The position numbers and the translations under genes were made by a program. The notes beneath the pieces are model-generated. The model was not told the DNA's origin, ran no database searches, and worked only from the letters and a program-made list of their open reading frames with translations. 5,922 nt of DNA from a bacterium (GTDB lineage Bacteria; Pseudomonadota; Alphaproteobacteria; Rs-D84; CACZYB01). The stretch covers positions 1 to 5,922 of the forward strand of contig JAILLX010000103.1 of assembly GCA_024692925.1 (NCBI GenBank), written 5' to 3'. Shown one piece after another: positions 5,133 through 5,922 of the stretch (the stretch's first letter is position 1; each line of letters starts with the position of its first letter).

Positions 5133-5738
5133 ATGAAACTTATAAAATATTTACCAATTTTTTTGATGTGTGCATGTTCTTTGCAATATGAAAGATCAAC
5201 TAAATATGAGCAGAAACTTTCTGATATTGTTGCCTATGATGCTTTTGTAAAAAATTATAAGGGTATAATTTTGTTTGAAACTCATAATAATTTGAGTACC
5301 GGAGGTCTTAATCCACGAAATATTTTAGAATTTGAAAGTGATGGTGGTGCTAAATTTGAAATAGATTTATTGGGAAAAAATTATTCTATTTCCCCTAATG
5401 TAAATTCTTTTGCTTATATTACACCAGGTAAATATAAACTTGTTTCAGCTAGTGCGTATGATTATGCATCATATGGAAATCGTTCTGTTTGGATTAGTGA
5501 AACTTATCATAATATAGATGCATCTTTTACTGTAAATCCAGGGGAAATTGTTTATTTAGGAAATCTTATTTTTAATGTCACAGGTAATGATATAGATTAT
5601 GAATGGTTGGGACATAAAAATAATTTAATTTACGATGTTAGTATGAAATCTAACCTAAGTAATAAGGAAAAGGATGCAATTGAAAAATTGTTTAATCGTC
5701 CTGTTTTAACAAGGTTGATGGAAGTATCTCATAAGTAG
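5133..5738 (+). CDS. Putative lipoprotein of unknown function, beta-sandwich-like
   Basis: A 201-residue exported protein that I cannot assign to a named family. The N-terminus MKLIKYLPIFLMCACS is a short lipoprotein signal: a Lys pair, a hydrophobic run, and a lipobox-like M-C-A before Cys15 (Cys13 is a second cysteine within the signal). The mature part is hydrophilic and probably mainly beta: ILFETHNNL (46-54), SFAYITPGKYKLVSASAYDY (92-111), and DASFTVNPGEIVYLGNLIF (129-147). The last two, a Pro-Gly-Lys turn and a Pro-Gly-Glu-(I/V)-Tyr-Leu strand, recall small carbohydrate- or peptide-binding beta-sandwich lipoproteins (DUF2846-like), a resemblance only. The start follows AAGGAG, 5 bases upstream. 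It lies 27 bases after waaA and 14 bases before a second lipoprotein, so it probably belongs to the same transcript. The stop is TAG. Confidence 0.85.
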   Translation: MKLIKYLPIFLMCACSLQYERSTKYEQKLSDIVAYDAFVKNYKGIILFETHNNLSTGGLNPRNILEFESDGGAKFEIDLLGKNYSISPNVNSFAYITPGKYKLVSASAYDYASYGNRSVWISETYHNIDASFTVNPGEIVYLGNLIFNVTGNDIDYEWLGHKNNLIYDVSMKSNLSNKEKDAIEKLFNRPVLTRLMEVSHK

Positions 5739-5752
5739 TATGGAGTTTTATA

Positions 5753-5922
5753 ATGAAAAAAATTTTGGTTGTTGCTTTACTTATTGTTTGTTCATCTTGT
5801 AGCCTTTGGCATTCAAGAGGTAATTCTAAAATTGTATCAATGTCAGAAGCTAGATTTAGTAAGTATAAAACAAAGGAAGATGTTGAAAAATATTTTGGAA
5901 AACCTAAAGCTGTGTTCGTTAA
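5753..5922 (+). CDS. Partial lipoprotein, N-terminus with BamE/SmpA-like segment
   Basis: The frame is open to the right edge, so only 56 residues are visible. The N-terminus MKKILVVALLIVCSSCSLWH is a lipoprotein signal with Cys16 as the likely lipidated residue; the preceding C-S-S is an unusual lipobox (Leu is usual at -3). The later stretch YKTKEDVEKYFGKPKAVF (38-55) recalls the threonine/Asp-Val...Gly-Lys-Pro helix-turn of BamE/SmpA-type outer-membrane lipoproteins, where such a segment precedes two beta-strands. That suggests an outer-membrane biogenesis or cell-envelope lipoprotein, but the C-terminal half is missing and the match is by eye. GGAG at 5742-5745 is seven bases before the ATG, and the gap from the previous gene is short, pointing to the same operon. 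Confidence 0.75.
   Translation, partial: MKKILVVALLIVCSSCSLWHSRGNSKIVSMSEARFSKYKTKEDVEKYFGKPKAVFV

Noticed and set aside
619..5738. Possible recoding of TGA, since all visible stops are TAA or TAG
   Set aside because: No in-frame TGA occurs in any of the complete genes and Trp is always TGG, even in AT-rich DNA. Lack of TGA stops in seven genes is a small-sample preference, so the standard code is kept.

Overview
The window looks like a piece of an AT-rich alphaproteobacterial chromosome, probably from a host-associated or gut lineage. The evidence for this class is of three kinds. The lipid A/Kdo genes require a Gram-negative outer membrane. A DUF374 acyltransferase gene sits directly before waaA, an order I know from Alphaproteobacteria. 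A perfect GTTC-N7-GTTC site, the alphaproteobacterial LexA (SOS) box, lies in a promoter. The standalone HTH protein also resembles the N-terminus of alphaproteobacterial S24-type repressors. The species cannot be read from this sequence.

Left part (1-1000, minus strand): a partial gene for a single-pass membrane protein with a Pro/Lys/Ala-rich periplasmic linker, architecture like SPOR/FtsN or TonB proteins, runs off the left edge. Its promoter carries an 18-base palindrome across the -10 box. Upstream of it is a 79-residue HTH regulator with its own strong sigma70-type promoter. The regulator is divergent from the next block.

Middle (960-1760, plus strand): two short, overlapping, unrecognised genes follow a consensus alphaproteobacterial SOS box. 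The second has a His...Asp...Cys order compatible with a circularly permuted NlpC/P60 (LRAT-like) cysteine hydrolase or acyltransferase. This DNA-damage-responsive pair beside a truncated S24-type regulator is the least ordinary part of the window and may be phage-derived.

Right part (1760-5922, plus strand): an envelope operon starts at an extended -10 promoter. It encodes an MscS-family mechanosensitive channel, a DUF374 lysophospholipid-type acyltransferase (start overlaps the mscS stop by one base), the Kdo transferase WaaA, and two small lipoproteins, the second cut by the window end and with a BamE/SmpA-like segment. WaaA adds Kdo to lipid IVA on the inner face of the inner membrane. 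The DUF374 protein probably acylates a lipid there, the channel protects against osmotic shock, and the lipoproteins are probably exported to the periplasmic face or outer membrane. lpxK, which I would expect next to waaA in many alphaproteobacteria, is not in that place. No RNA genes, insertion sequences, CRISPR arrays or clear intrinsic terminators were seen, and no stretch over 300 bases lacks a gene.
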